37,566 bases of DNA, from assembly GCA_023301395.1 (NCBI GenBank), contig JALZUY010000304.1, positions 1-37,566 on the forward strand. Direction: 5' to 3'. Each line of letters starts with the position of its first letter. The first letter of the stretch is position 1. Positions 8,466-16,485 of this stretch are shown here, one piece after another. The DNA is from Nonlabens sp. (GTDB taxonomy: Bacteria > Bacteroidota > Bacteroidia > Flavobacteriales > Flavobacteriaceae). A model generated the notes under the pieces. That model was not told the origin of the DNA. It worked only from the letters and a program-made list of their open reading frames with translations, and searched no databases. The position numbers and the translations under genes were made by a program.

Positions 8466-8896
8466 CCATAAAAATCATCAATAAATCAGCACACGTGTTG
8501 CCACATTATGAGACTGAGGCAAGTGCAGGAATGGATTTAAGAGCAAACCTAGAAACAGCAATAGTGCTAGAACCTATGGATCGTGCGATTATAAAAACAG
8601 GATTATTTATAGAATTACCTATAGGTTATGAAGCACAAGTAAGACCTAGAAGTGGTCTTGCTGCAAAAAAAGGAATCACAGTTCTCAACGCTCCAGGCAC
8701 AGTAGATGCAGATTATCGTGGAGAAATAGGCGTGATTCTTGTAAATTTATCAAATGAAGCCTTTACGGTAGAAAACGGTGAACGCATCGCACAACTAGTC
8801 ATTGCAAAACACGAGCGTGCTGAGTGGCATAAAGTAGAAGAATTAAGCAGTACTGATCGCGGCGCAGGTGGTTTTGGTAGTACTGGAGTAAAATAA
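8462..8896 (+). CDS. dut: Deoxyuridine 5'-triphosphate nucleotidohydrolase (dUTPase)
   Basis: This enzyme hydrolyses dUTP to dUMP and pyrophosphate, keeping uracil out of DNA and supplying dUMP for thymidylate synthesis; it is a cytoplasmic homotrimer. All five family motifs are present in 144 residues: ASAGMDLRA (20-28), RPRSGLA (61-67), LNAPGTVDADYRGE (75-88, with the catalytic Asp), NGERIAQ (105-111) and the C-terminal P-loop-like DRGAGGFGSTG (132-142). The start overlaps the flippase stop, indicating translational coupling. Length and motifs leave little doubt. Confidence 0.98.
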   Translation: MTIKIINKSAHVLPHYETEASAGMDLRANLETAIVLEPMDRAIIKTGLFIELPIGYEAQVRPRSGLAAKKGITVLNAPGTVDADYRGEIGVILVNLSNEAFTVENGERIAQLVIAKHERAEWHKVEELSSTDRGAGGFGSTGVK

Positions 8897-8939
8897 ATAC
8901 GATACTGAATTCTGCAATAGCAGATTTATATAACATACT

Positions 8940-9956
8940 ATGAAAATAATTGTACCTATGGCTGGACGTGGTTCCAGATTAAGACCACATTCATTAACAG
9001 TACCTAAGCCATTAATTCCTATTGCAAACAAACCTATCGTTCACAGATTAGTGACTGATATTGCTCGCATACTTGAAGAACCCGTTACTGAGGTCGCATT
9101 TATTCTAGGTGATCCAGCATTTTTTGGTGATGATGTAGTAACTAGTTTAGAAGAACTGGCAACTAGTCTAGGTGCCAAAGCTAGTATTTACCGTCAAGGT
9201 CAACCACTAGGAACGGGACATGCTATCATGAGTGCTGCAGACTCACTTTCGGGACCAGCAGTAGTTGCATATGCAGATACATTGATAAGAGCAGATTTCA
9301 AATTAGATCCAGCTGCAGACGCTGTTATATGGACTAAGCAAGTAGATCAACCAGAAGCTTATGGAGTTGTAAAACTTAATGAGAAAGAAGAAATCGTGGA
9401 GCTAGTTGAGAAACCAGAAACATTTGTGTCTGATCAAGCAGTGATAGGTATTTACTACTTTAAAGAAGTAGCAGATCTTAAAAAAGAGCTACAATTTGTA
9501 TTAGAAAACAACATCATCAATGGTGGAGAATACCAAATCAATGATGGTATCAAGCGCATGATGCAAAACGGTAAAGTTTTTAAAACTGGAACTGTAGACG
9601 AGTGGATGGATTGTGGTAATAAAGTAGTTACTGTAGAGACTAACTCACGTATTATGGAATTCATGAAAAAGGATGGAAATGATGAAATTAATACAAATCC
9701 TACACTAGAAAATGCTAAAATCATCGAGCCGTGCGTTATAGACTCATCAGTTGTGATTAAGAATTCAACCGTTGGACCTCATGTTTCAATAGGAGCAGGA
9801 ACAGTAATTGAAAATTCAACTATTAAAAACTCTTTGATCCAGACAAATTCGGTTATTAAAAACGCAACACTGGACGAGGCTATGATTGGTAATCACGTGA
9901 AGTATGATGCTAAGTATAACAAAGTAAGCATAGGTGATTACACTGTAATGGAATAG
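8940..9956 (+). CDS. Sugar-phosphate nucleotidyltransferase with left-handed beta-helix tail
   Basis: It makes an NDP-sugar from a sugar-1-phosphate and an NTP. The N-terminal Rossmann-like domain carries the signature PMAGRGSRLRP (6-16) and KPLIPIANKP (24-33), the nucleotide-binding loop and a Lys of this superfamily. From about residue 260 the sequence turns into hexapeptide-like repeats (VVIKNS, VGPHVSIGAGTVIENS, IKNSLI) that form a left-handed beta-helix, as in GlmU and related enzymes. At 338 residues it is the size of the two-domain glucose-1-phosphate thymidylyltransferase-like group; the actual base and sugar cannot be told from sequence. It sits 43 bases after dut, in the same envelope operon. 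Confidence 0.85.
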   Translation: MKIIVPMAGRGSRLRPHSLTVPKPLIPIANKPIVHRLVTDIARILEEPVTEVAFILGDPAFFGDDVVTSLEELATSLGAKASIYRQGQPLGTGHAIMSAADSLSGPAVVAYADTLIRADFKLDPAADAVIWTKQVDQPEAYGVVKLNEKEEIVELVEKPETFVSDQAVIGIYYFKEVADLKKELQFVLENNIINGGEYQINDGIKRMMQNGKVFKTGTVDEWMDCGNKVVTVETNSRIMEFMKKDGNDEINTNPTLENAKIIEPCVIDSSVVIKNSTVGPHVSIGAGTVIENSTIKNSLIQTNSVIKNATLDEAMIGNHVKYDAKYNKVSIGDYTVME

Positions 9957-9975
9957 TTATTGAATTGAAAACCTC

Positions 9976-11355
9976 ATGAATAAATACATATCAATTTTCT
10001 TGATGCTGGCTGCTCTATCATGGAACACGACTACTCATGCCCAAGAAGAAGTGGAAGAAGTAGAAGTAAATCAAGATGATTTAGGAGATGTATCAAACAG
10101 TTTTAAGGATACTTTTTTTAACGCACTGGCAGAAAAGGCTAAGGGCAATAACGACCGTGCTATTGTTTTACTAGAGAATTGTGCAGTGCAACAACCTACC
10201 TCTGGTGCCGTTCAGTTTGAACTGGCAAAGAATCATTTTGCAAATAAATCTTTTTCAAAAGCAGAATCATCTATCAAAAAAAGTCTCGAATTATCTGGGC
10301 AAAATGAATGGATGCTTGACATGCTTTTTGATATTTATGATGAGCAAAAAGATTATGAAAAGGCAGTTCCAGTTATGGAGCAACTGGCACAAATTAATGA
10401 TAATTATGAAGAGTTTTTACCTACTCTTTACTATAGGATTGGCCAGTATGATAAATCATTGAAATCACTTGATGCCATTGATGCAAAACAAGGAAGTAAT
10501 GATTCACGCAGGAATTCATTGCGTCGCAGTCTGGAATCGAGACAGGAACAAGAAGTACGTAAGGAGAATAATATTGAATCATTAGAGGCGTCAATAGCAA
10601 AAGACCCTAAGAACGAGCAAGCATACATTAATTTGATATACATGCATGGTCGCAATGGAAATAAAGAAGCTGTTTTTGAGGTGGCACAAGATTTTGAACA
10701 CAACCTACCTAACAGTGACGCCGCACATTTAGCACTTTATAAAATCTATATTGAAAACGATCGCATTAATGAAGGAACTGCAAGTCTCGAGAAAATCTTA
10801 ACTTCAAATAAGATTGATAAAGAAACTAAAATGAAAGTCCTTCAAGACTTTATAAGCATGGCCGGCGGTAATCTAGAACTAGAAACGGTGGTTCCTCAAG
10901 CAATCAACTGGTTGTCAAATGACATTGAAGATCCTAATGCATATCGTGCAATGGGTGATTTTTATCTTAAGAATAAAGATGCTTCTCAAGCAATTGCTTT
11001 TTATGAAAAAGGACTAGAGCTGGATAGTAATAACGTGAATTTATTAAAGAGCGTTGCACTTTTAACAATTGATGTTAAGGACTTTAATAAAACGTTGAAG
11101 GTTACAGGCGCGGCTATTGAAAAATTTCCAGCGCAACCTTTATTTTATTTACTAAATGGAGTTGCTCACAATAATTTAAATGCGCCAGATCAAGCGATTG
11201 AAAGTATAGAAACTGGACAAAGTTACTTGCTCGATGAAGTGAAGTTGGAACAAGACATGTACAGGCAATTAGCTATTTCCTATGATAAAAAAGGAGATAC
11301 CGCTCAAGCAGCAAAAATGAGATCCAAAGCTCAAGAACTCTCAAAAAAATTATAA
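9976..11355 (+). CDS. Secreted or periplasmic TPR-repeat protein
   Basis: A 459-residue protein with a signal peptide (about 1-22, ending HAQ) and an acidic start to the mature chain. The rest is a run of 34-residue helical pairs; clear TPR units are around residues 50-110 (KAKGNNDRAIVLLENCA), 195-250 and 318-355 (AYRAMGDFYLKNKDASQAI). No catalytic motif is present, so it is likely a scaffold in the envelope. It stands 19 bases after the nucleotidyltransferase, and its stop is directly followed by the ATG of the DUF4292 lipoprotein, a gene order I recognise as conserved in Flavobacteriia. Confidence 0.8.
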   Translation: MNKYISIFLMLAALSWNTTTHAQEEVEEVEVNQDDLGDVSNSFKDTFFNALAEKAKGNNDRAIVLLENCAVQQPTSGAVQFELAKNHFANKSFSKAESSIKKSLELSGQNEWMLDMLFDIYDEQKDYEKAVPVMEQLAQINDNYEEFLPTLYYRIGQYDKSLKSLDAIDAKQGSNDSRRNSLRRSLESRQEQEVRKENNIESLEASIAKDPKNEQAYINLIYMHGRNGNKEAVFEVAQDFEHNLPNSDAAHLALYKIYIENDRINEGTASLEKILTSNKIDKETKMKVLQDFISMAGGNLELETVVPQAINWLSNDIEDPNAYRAMGDFYLKNKDASQAIAFYEKGLELDSNNVNLLKSVALLTIDVKDFNKTLKVTGAAIEKFPAQPLFYLLNGVAHNNLNAPDQAIESIETGQSYLLDEVKLEQDMYRQLAISYDKKGDTAQAAKMRSKAQELSKKL

Positions 11356-12111
11356 ATGAAAGGATATAGAATTCTTTACATCTTCCTAGCGATGATAGTT
11401 ATAAGTTGTGGTGGTGTTCAAAAAGCTGCAAATAGCGCAAGCGCAACTGCAAAAAAAGTAAGTGTGGTAAAAGCTCATACAGCGGCTCGCACAGATTTTA
11501 AAACCATGAAATCGCGCCTTTCAGTTAATTATAAGGACGAGAAACAATCGCGTAACGTGACTGTAGATTTGCGTATTGAAAAGGGTAAGCAAATCTGGAT
11601 GAGCGCAAAGTTTCTTGGATTTACAGCAGCAAAAGTATACATCACGCCAGATCGAGTTCAGTTTTATGAAAAACTAGGAAAGCGATCTTTTGATGGTGAT
11701 TTTTCATTAATCAGTGACTTTTTAGGAGAAGCTCTGGAGTATGATCAACTAGAAGATTTGTTACTAGGTCAGGCTGTAGAATACTTGCAGCCGCATGAAT
11801 TTGCAGTCGTAGATAATCAATATCAATTTACTCAAGGGCAATTGATTGAGAAGCTTTTTAAACTACGTCCGTCAGACTTTAAAGTAAGCGAGCAGTCTAT
11901 AAGAAAACCAGTAGAGGATAGCTTTCTAGTCATCACTTATCCTGATTATCAAGTGGTGGAAAAACGTATTATTCCGTTAGAGGTTAAAGTGGATGCAAAA
12001 CGTGGAAAACGTTTTTCTCAGGTAACCCTAGAGTTTAAAAATGTAGAATTCAATCAGGATTTATCCTTTCCATTCTCCATTCCGTCTAACAGTAAACCTA
12101 TGAATCTGTAA
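11356..12111 (+). CDS. DUF4292 lipoprotein (LolB-like fold)
   Basis: A 251-residue lipoprotein: the signal MKGYRILYIFLAMIVISC puts the lipidated residue at Cys18. The body matches the DUF4292 family, with the characteristic stretch RIEKGKQIWMSAKFLGFTAA and VYITPDRVQFYEKLGKRSF, beta-rich and similar in style to LolB/LppX lipid-carrier folds. A role in moving lipids or lipoproteins in the periplasm is an inference from the fold only. The gene starts on the base after the TPR stop and overlaps the EnvC-like gene by one base (TAATG), so the three are translationally coupled. Confidence 0.85.
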   Translation: MKGYRILYIFLAMIVISCGGVQKAANSASATAKKVSVVKAHTAARTDFKTMKSRLSVNYKDEKQSRNVTVDLRIEKGKQIWMSAKFLGFTAAKVYITPDRVQFYEKLGKRSFDGDFSLISDFLGEALEYDQLEDLLLGQAVEYLQPHEFAVVDNQYQFTQGQLIEKLFKLRPSDFKVSEQSIRKPVEDSFLVITYPDYQVVEKRIIPLEVKVDAKRGKRFSQVTLEFKNVEFNQDLSFPFSIPSNSKPMNL

Positions 12112-13316
12112 TGATTAGAAAAGGTCTCTTATTTGGGGTACTGTTTTTGAGTTTCGCTTTCGCGAAAGCGCAATCAGAAAAAGCAAAACTAGAAGCTCGT
12201 AAGGCAAAAATTCAGTCGGAGATCAACCAATACTCGCGACTACTTAAAGACGTTAAAAAAGAAAGTAAAACGATGGTGTTGCTGGTGGAAACCATTGACA
12301 AAAAGATATCGAGTACACAGCAATTAATAAACATCACAAATAAGCAAGCCAACTTGATCACTCGTAGTATTAAGAAAAATACAGACGAGAATGCCAAGTT
12401 GAAAAAGGAACTCAAGGTTCAAAAAGAGGAATATGCACGCATGATTGTAAAAGCATATAAGTCTAAAAATGAACAAAGTAGATTGATGTTCTTACTGTCC
12501 TCAGAAGATTTTTTACAAGCTTACAAACGAGTTCAATACTTGAAATCCTACGCAGACTATCGCAAGAAACAAGCTGATGAGATTACCGGTAAATCCGTGC
12601 GATTAGAAGAGATCAATAAAGAGCTTAAAGTTGAAAAAAAGCAAAAACAAGAAGTATTAAAAATCAATAAACAGCAGCGTATTGCATTACGAAAAGATAA
12701 GCAAGAGCAAGAAAACTTACTCGCAGTTGTAAAGCAGGACGAAAAGAAATATGCCAAAGAAATAAGAACAGCAAGCAAAGAACGCGCTAAGATTAATAGG
12801 CAAATCCAAAAACTTATTGAAGCAGATATTGCTGCTTCTAACAAGGGGAAAACAGGTGCTGTAAAAGGCAAGTTCTTCCTTTCTCCTGAGGCAAAAGCAC
12901 TCGCAAAAAACTTCAAATCAAATCAAGGTAAACTACCATATCCTGTAGACGAGTTTATCATCTCAAGAAAGTATGGAGATCAACCACATCCAGTACTTGC
13001 AGGAATTAAAATCGCCTCAAATGGACTGCGATTTCAAGCTCCAGTAAACTCTGCGGCAAGGGCAGTTTTCAATGGAGAAGTGGTTAGAGTTCAAAAAGCG
13101 GCTAACGGAATTTTATCGGTCTACGTGAGACATGGTAATTATACTTCTGTATACGGGAATTTAAAAAGTGTTGAAGTTCAAAAAGGAGATAAATTGACTA
13201 CTAGAGATATAATAGGTACTGTGTTTACTAATAATTCTGGAGTCACTGAACTGCGTTTCGTTTTAATGGAAGACAGTCATACAGTCGATCCTGCAAAATG
13301 GTTGCTCCGATTTTAA
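12111..13316 (+). CDS. EnvC-like murein hydrolase activator (coiled coil plus degenerate LytM/M23 domain)
   Basis: A 401-residue periplasmic protein with a signal peptide ending FAFAKA before QSEKAKLEA. Residues about 25-245 are a long coiled coil rich in Lys, Glu and Gln; the C-terminal 130 residues are a LytM (peptidase M23) domain. The zinc ligands of active M23 enzymes are missing: the HxxxD site reads SNGLRF and the HxH site reads ELRFVL. As in E. coli EnvC, this suggests an activator of cell-wall amidases during division rather than a peptidase. The signal-peptide end is encoded by the 16-bp palindrome at 12155-12170. The gene converges on the thioesterase with one base between the stops. 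Confidence 0.85.
   Translation: MIRKGLLFGVLFLSFAFAKAQSEKAKLEARKAKIQSEINQYSRLLKDVKKESKTMVLLVETIDKKISSTQQLINITNKQANLITRSIKKNTDENAKLKKELKVQKEEYARMIVKAYKSKNEQSRLMFLLSSEDFLQAYKRVQYLKSYADYRKKQADEITGKSVRLEEINKELKVEKKQKQEVLKINKQQRIALRKDKQEQENLLAVVKQDEKKYAKEIRTASKERAKINRQIQKLIEADIAASNKGKTGAVKGKFFLSPEAKALAKNFKSNQGKLPYPVDEFIISRKYGDQPHPVLAGIKIASNGLRFQAPVNSAARAVFNGEVVRVQKAANGILSVYVRHGNYTSVYGNLKSVEVQKGDKLTTRDIIGTVFTNNSGVTELRFVLMEDSHTVDPAKWLLRF
12155..12170. repeat. 16-bp palindrome inside the EnvC-like signal peptide
   Basis: A perfect CGCTTTCGCGAAAGCG read as Phe-Ala-Phe-Ala-Lys-Ala, supplying the Ala-x-Ala cleavage region of the signal peptide. Confidence 0.9.
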
Positions 13317-13317
13317 T

Positions 13318-13833
13318 TTAATCTTCTTCAAACAGCGCTTTAAGTTCTGTAGCATCTTTTGCTTTCATTTTTCCAGCAAGAACGAGACTTAATTGCTTGC
13401 GACGTAATGCGCCCACAAATTTCAATTTTTCATCTTTAGTTTCTGGTACAATTTCTGGAATTTGAACAGGTCTACCAGTTTCATCTACGGCTACAAAGGT
13501 ATAAAGCCCTTCATTTGCTTTAGTCTTTTCACCGCTTTCACGGTCTTCAATCCATACATCCATGTGAACTTCCATAGAGGTCTTAAAGGCTCTTGTAACC
13601 TTTGCTTCTATAGTCACAACACTTCCTAAAGGAACCATTCTATTAAACGCTACGTGGTTTACTGAAGCCGTTACAACAATACGTCTACAGTGTCTTCTAG
13701 CGGCTATACTAGCTGCGCGATCCATACGAGCAAGTAATTCACCACCGAAGAGATTATTCAATGGATTAGTCTCACTAGGTAAGACCATGTCAGTAACTGT
13801 GGTAAATGATTGTGAAGGCGTTTTAGCTTCCAT
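13318..13833 (-). CDS. Acyl-CoA thioesterase (hotdog fold, YciA/BACH type)
   Basis: It hydrolyses acyl-CoA thioesters to free acid and CoA in the cytoplasm. The hotdog domain shows NPLNNLFGGELLARMD, the family segment that carries the catalytic acid and the central helix, then VNHVAFNRMVPLGSVVTIEA. The start is set at the ATG at 13833 (171 residues): an upstream in-frame TTG at 13851 overlaps the promoter motif TACCTTTG, so it would not be on the mRNA. The C-terminal 35 residues are basic and helical. The gene converges on the EnvC-like gene. The natural acyl substrate is unknown. Confidence 0.9.
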   Translation of the reverse strand: MEAKTPSQSFTTVTDMVLPSETNPLNNLFGGELLARMDRAASIAARRHCRRIVVTASVNHVAFNRMVPLGSVVTIEAKVTRAFKTSMEVHMDVWIEDRESGEKTKANEGLYTFVAVDETGRPVQIPEIVPETKDEKLKFVGALRRKQLSLVLAGKMKAKDATELKALFEED

Positions 13834-13848
13834 TATTGGGATTTTGTA

Positions 13849-13883
13849 CAAAGGTACTACTACCTATTTCTTTTTAGCTCAAA
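13849..13883 (-). promoter_or_regulatory. Flavobacterial promoter of the thioesterase gene
   Basis: On the minus strand, TTTG (13883-13880) is followed after 23 bases by TACCTTTG (13856-13849), the -33 and -7 elements of the Bacteroidetes housekeeping sigma factor. The ATG follows 15 bases downstream, so the leader is very short. Confidence 0.55.
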
Positions 13884-13950
13884 TGCTTAAAAAGCTAAGG
13901 ATTATTTAACGTGATTGACATTTAAAAAGAGCCTATGTTTCAGTTCGTCA

Positions 13951-13970
13951 GTTCGAGCGCAGTCGAGAAC
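13951..13970. repeat. Dispersed repeat GTTCGAGCGCAGTCGAGAAC
   Basis: A 20-base element with GTTC/GAAC ends between the thioesterase and the first GNAT gene. I recall this sequence as a common intergenic repeat in Bacteroidetes. Its role is unknown. Confidence 0.4.
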
Positions 13971-13975
13971 TAAAT

Positions 13976-14527
13976 CTATAAGCCTTTTAAATAATCCTCA
14001 CGAGTTTGCTTGTAAATAATAAAATCTTTCTCGGCAGGATAGCGACCATAAACAATCATGTCATTATTAAGAGCTACTTTTTGAGATCCTATATTATTCT
14101 CATGTATCACAGATATAAGTGCATTGCCAAAGTCTTTATCATGACCTTTTTCAAATCCTATCTTTTTAATAAATTGAGCAGCTTCACTTGCATATCCTTG
14201 CTGCCAGTATTCTGGTAAAATGGAATAACCTACTTCGAGTTGTTTGCGTCCATCTATATCTTGAATAAGTAAACCTGCCTGCCCTATCATTTTACCGGTC
14301 TCTTTGTGAATTAACACATTCATTCCTCCAGTTTGTTCTTCATAACGAGCCATTGATTTTTCAAACCATTTCTCACAACGCTGCTGTTGTGTGAAGTTTT
14401 TATCCATCGCTAGATATGTGCCTACTTCTGGCCTTTCAAATAGTGGTAACCATTCCTCAAAGTCTGTTTCTTTAAGCAATCTAAATGTTAATCGTTCTGT
14501 TTCTAAATTGGGTAATAGATATTTCAT
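13976..14527 (-). CDS. GNAT-family N-acetyltransferase (tandem copy B)
   Basis: A 183-residue cytoplasmic enzyme of the RimJ/RimL-like GNAT group, which moves an acetyl group from acetyl-CoA to an amine; the acceptor is unknown. The N-terminal LETERLTFRLLKETDFEEWL is the usual opening of this subgroup; GQAGLL and LEVGYSILPEYWQQGYASEA form motif A with the acetyl-CoA pyrophosphate loop (Gln-Gln-Gly-Tyr-Ala in place of the commoner Arg-Gly-x-Gly/Ala). It lies 7 bases downstream of a clearly related gene in the same direction, so the two arose by tandem duplication. Confidence 0.9.
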   Translation of the reverse strand: MKYLLPNLETERLTFRLLKETDFEEWLPLFERPEVGTYLAMDKNFTQQQRCEKWFEKSMARYEEQTGGMNVLIHKETGKMIGQAGLLIQDIDGRKQLEVGYSILPEYWQQGYASEAAQFIKKIGFEKGHDKDFGNALISVIHENNIGSQKVALNNDMIVYGRYPAEKDFIIYKQTREDYLKGL

Positions 14528-14534
14528 AATTGTA

Positions 14535-15089
14535 TTACTTCTTCAACCATTCTTCTCGAGACTGACTATACACATGAAAACGATTATCGCCAAAATCAGT
14601 AAACGTTTTCTCTAGAATCATTCCGTTATTTAAAGCTACTTTTTTTGAGTCATAATTATCTACATGTAACATTGAAACTACCGTATCATTAAAATCTTTA
14701 TCAAATTGATGTTCAAAGGCATAGTTTTTTGCAGCTATAGCAGCTTCAGTAGCATAACCTTTATTGCGATGAACTGGTAGGATTGAATAACCTACTTCTA
14801 ATCGTGGTTCACCATCCATATTTTGAGTTAGTATACCACATTGCCCTATCATTTTACCGGTTTCTTTAAGAATTAAGGCATTGAGTCCTCCGCGATTTTC
14901 ATCATAGCGTAATAGGCATTTTTCAAACCAAAACTCACATAATTTCAGCGCCGTTTTATCAGGATCTAGAAATAGAAAATGCCGATCTAAATCGGGACTA
15001 AAAAAAGGCAACCAGGCTTCAAAATCGCTTTTTTCTATCAAGCGAAATCTCAGTCGTTCTGTTTCCAGGTTGTTTGGCACGTATTTCAT
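14535..15089 (-). CDS. GNAT-family N-acetyltransferase (tandem copy A)
   Basis: A 184-residue paralogue of the next gene in the operon. Both begin MKY, share NLETERL and FRL near the N-terminus, the GKMIGQ(A/C)G strand and LEVGYSILP, and differ mostly in the acceptor-facing parts. Motif A here is VHRNKGYATEAA (acetyl-CoA binding). The ATG at 15089 fits the family start. Substrate unknown; the divergence of the two copies suggests separate acceptors rather than simple dosage. Confidence 0.9.
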   Translation of the reverse strand: MKYVPNNLETERLRFRLIEKSDFEAWLPFFSPDLDRHFLFLDPDKTALKLCEFWFEKCLLRYDENRGGLNALILKETGKMIGQCGILTQNMDGEPRLEVGYSILPVHRNKGYATEAAIAAKNYAFEHQFDKDFNDTVVSMLHVDNYDSKKVALNNGMILEKTFTDFGDNRFHVYSQSREEWLKK

Positions 15090-15128
15090 GATATGAAGTT
15101 AGGAAAAATAAAGACATCTTAACACGCA

Positions 15129-15229
15129 AACTCAACGGAGTTCATCTAAGTTGTTTAAATTGAAATTTTTAGACAGGTGTCCCGCAGCCTAGACTTTTGG
15201 TTCGTTTTGCGGCAATGGCAAAAATGAAC
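15129..15229. repeat. Candidate non-coding structured element
   Basis: It begins with the dyad AACTCAACGGAGTT (15129-15142) and ends with an imperfect hairpin, GTTCGTTTTGC paired with GCAAAAATGAAC around GGCAATG (15200-15229). It looks like sequence I have seen repeated in flavobacterial genomes, but only one copy occurs here. No coding potential. Confidence 0.35.
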
Positions 15230-15283
15230 GAAGCTTTTTTAAGGTATGTATTCTTAAAATTAGAAAAAAGCGGACTTTAAAAA

Positions 15284-16264
15284 CTACTTAGAAAGAGAAC
15301 CAGTAAGTAACCATGCACCGGTAAAACCTTGTTTCCTTAAACGGTACAATTCGTTAATCGCATCATTACGATCTACATGGCTAGAGAACGCCACATTGTG
15401 TAATCCATATCTATTCACACCTATACGTTCAGCCTCGTAACCTTTATGGATAAGTTGCTTCACTTTCTTGTCGGCATTTAATGGATCTCTAAAAGCTCCA
15501 GCGACAATATGATAATTCTTAATAAGTGGTGCTACTTCTAGCTCAATACCAGGCAACGGATTAGGAATCACAAAAGTCGCTTCTTGAATCTCACGATTGA
15601 ATTGCTCATTTGCCATTTGTTCCACAGCAATTTCTGATTGGGCAACGTTTCTAGTATAGCTGTTAAAACCTGTATAGCTCAAACCTACTAGAACAGCACC
15701 TATTGCAGCATAGCGCAACCATGGTGTTTTACTCGCAGCAGGAACATGTAAAGGAACTACTGGAGTTTCTTCTTCAATTAAAACTGGCGTTTCAACAGCA
15801 GCTGTTTCAACAACTGGTACAGGAATAAAAGTCTCCATAGGAGTTCTATCTACCGCATATGTTTCATGAGCAGTAAGGCCAAAAGCCTCAGGCAAGTAAT
15901 TCACTAAATACATAGGTGTAAACTGCAACGACTGTTCTTCATTACGAGTAAAACGACCTATTTTGTGAATCGTTATCACACCATTTGTATCCAATTCATG
16001 ATCTAAGAAACGCACATAATTGCGCACTTCTTGAACTGCTTCTTGATAAGGGATAGACTCAACGGTTGCTACATAATTAACCAGTAAACCATCGTTTTGC
16101 TGGATTTGAGCATTAAATGTCAGTCCTTTCTTAGGTGGATAGATAGTATGACTACTCATAAAATGCTGAGCAGGCACACGACGCGATATAAACGCACCAT
16201 AGCCTGGTAATACCACACATTCATGGCGGTATAATAAATCAGATATGTAAGTAGCAATTTGCAT
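15284..16264 (-). CDS. HU-CCDC81-like and SPOR domain membrane protein
   Basis: A 326-residue protein. Residues 1-125 resemble the two bacterial HU-CCDC81 domains (YISDLLYRHECVVLPGYGAF and the later ITIHKIGRFTRNEEQSLQF), which are related to DNA-binding HU. A Pro/Glu/Val-rich linker follows, then one membrane helix at about 182-200 (WLRYAAIGAVLVGLSYTGF) and a SPOR domain at 250-320, which binds denuded glycan strands at division septa. The topology predicts an HU-like part in the cytoplasm and SPOR in the periplasm, which would link a cytoplasmic partner, possibly DNA, to the septal wall. The family architecture is known in Bacteroidetes; the function is not established. Confidence 0.85.
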   Translation of the reverse strand: MQIATYISDLLYRHECVVLPGYGAFISRRVPAQHFMSSHTIYPPKKGLTFNAQIQQNDGLLVNYVATVESIPYQEAVQEVRNYVRFLDHELDTNGVITIHKIGRFTRNEEQSLQFTPMYLVNYLPEAFGLTAHETYAVDRTPMETFIPVPVVETAAVETPVLIEEETPVVPLHVPAASKTPWLRYAAIGAVLVGLSYTGFNSYTRNVAQSEIAVEQMANEQFNREIQEATFVIPNPLPGIELEVAPLIKNYHIVAGAFRDPLNADKKVKQLIHKGYEAERIGVNRYGLHNVAFSSHVDRNDAINELYRLRKQGFTGAWLLTGSLSK

Positions 16265-16366
16265 GTCACAAACCTAAAAAAATTATTAAAACCATCAAGC
16301 CCTAGTGGCAACTAGTTATCAAGAAAATGAATGGTTGATGGCTAAGTGTATAATTTTGAGTGTTTA

Positions 16367-16382
16367 CGCTTTCGCGAAAGCG
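16367..16382. repeat. 16-bp palindrome upstream of pheS
   Basis: A perfect copy, extended to an 18-base dyad by flanking A and T (16366-16383). It lies in the divergent gap between the SPOR gene and pheS, about 75 bases before the pheS promoter motif. Confidence 0.9.
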
Positions 16383-16458
16383 TGTTATTTAAAATCATTA
16401 CAAATCCACAAACAGCTAGATTGCACTATCTAGCTAGCGTTTTAAACCTTAAAATAAC

Positions 16459-16466
16459 TAAATTTG
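16459..16466 (+). promoter_or_regulatory. pheS promoter -7 element
   Basis: TAAATTTG matches TAnnTTTG exactly and lies 19 bases before the ATG. No clear TTTG appears at the -33 position. Confidence 0.5.
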
Positions 16467-16485
16467 CAGCCATTAAATAAACACC

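Noticed and set aside
12557..12916. Minus-strand frame of 119 codons inside the EnvC-like gene
   Set aside because: It is the antisense of a Lys/Glu coiled coil, which yields a Ser/Phe/Leu-rich shadow with no family likeness.
13834..13851. Six-codon N-terminal extension of the thioesterase from a TTG
   Set aside because: The extension overlaps the TACCTTTG promoter element, so it is not expected on the mRNA; the ATG at 13833 is preferred.
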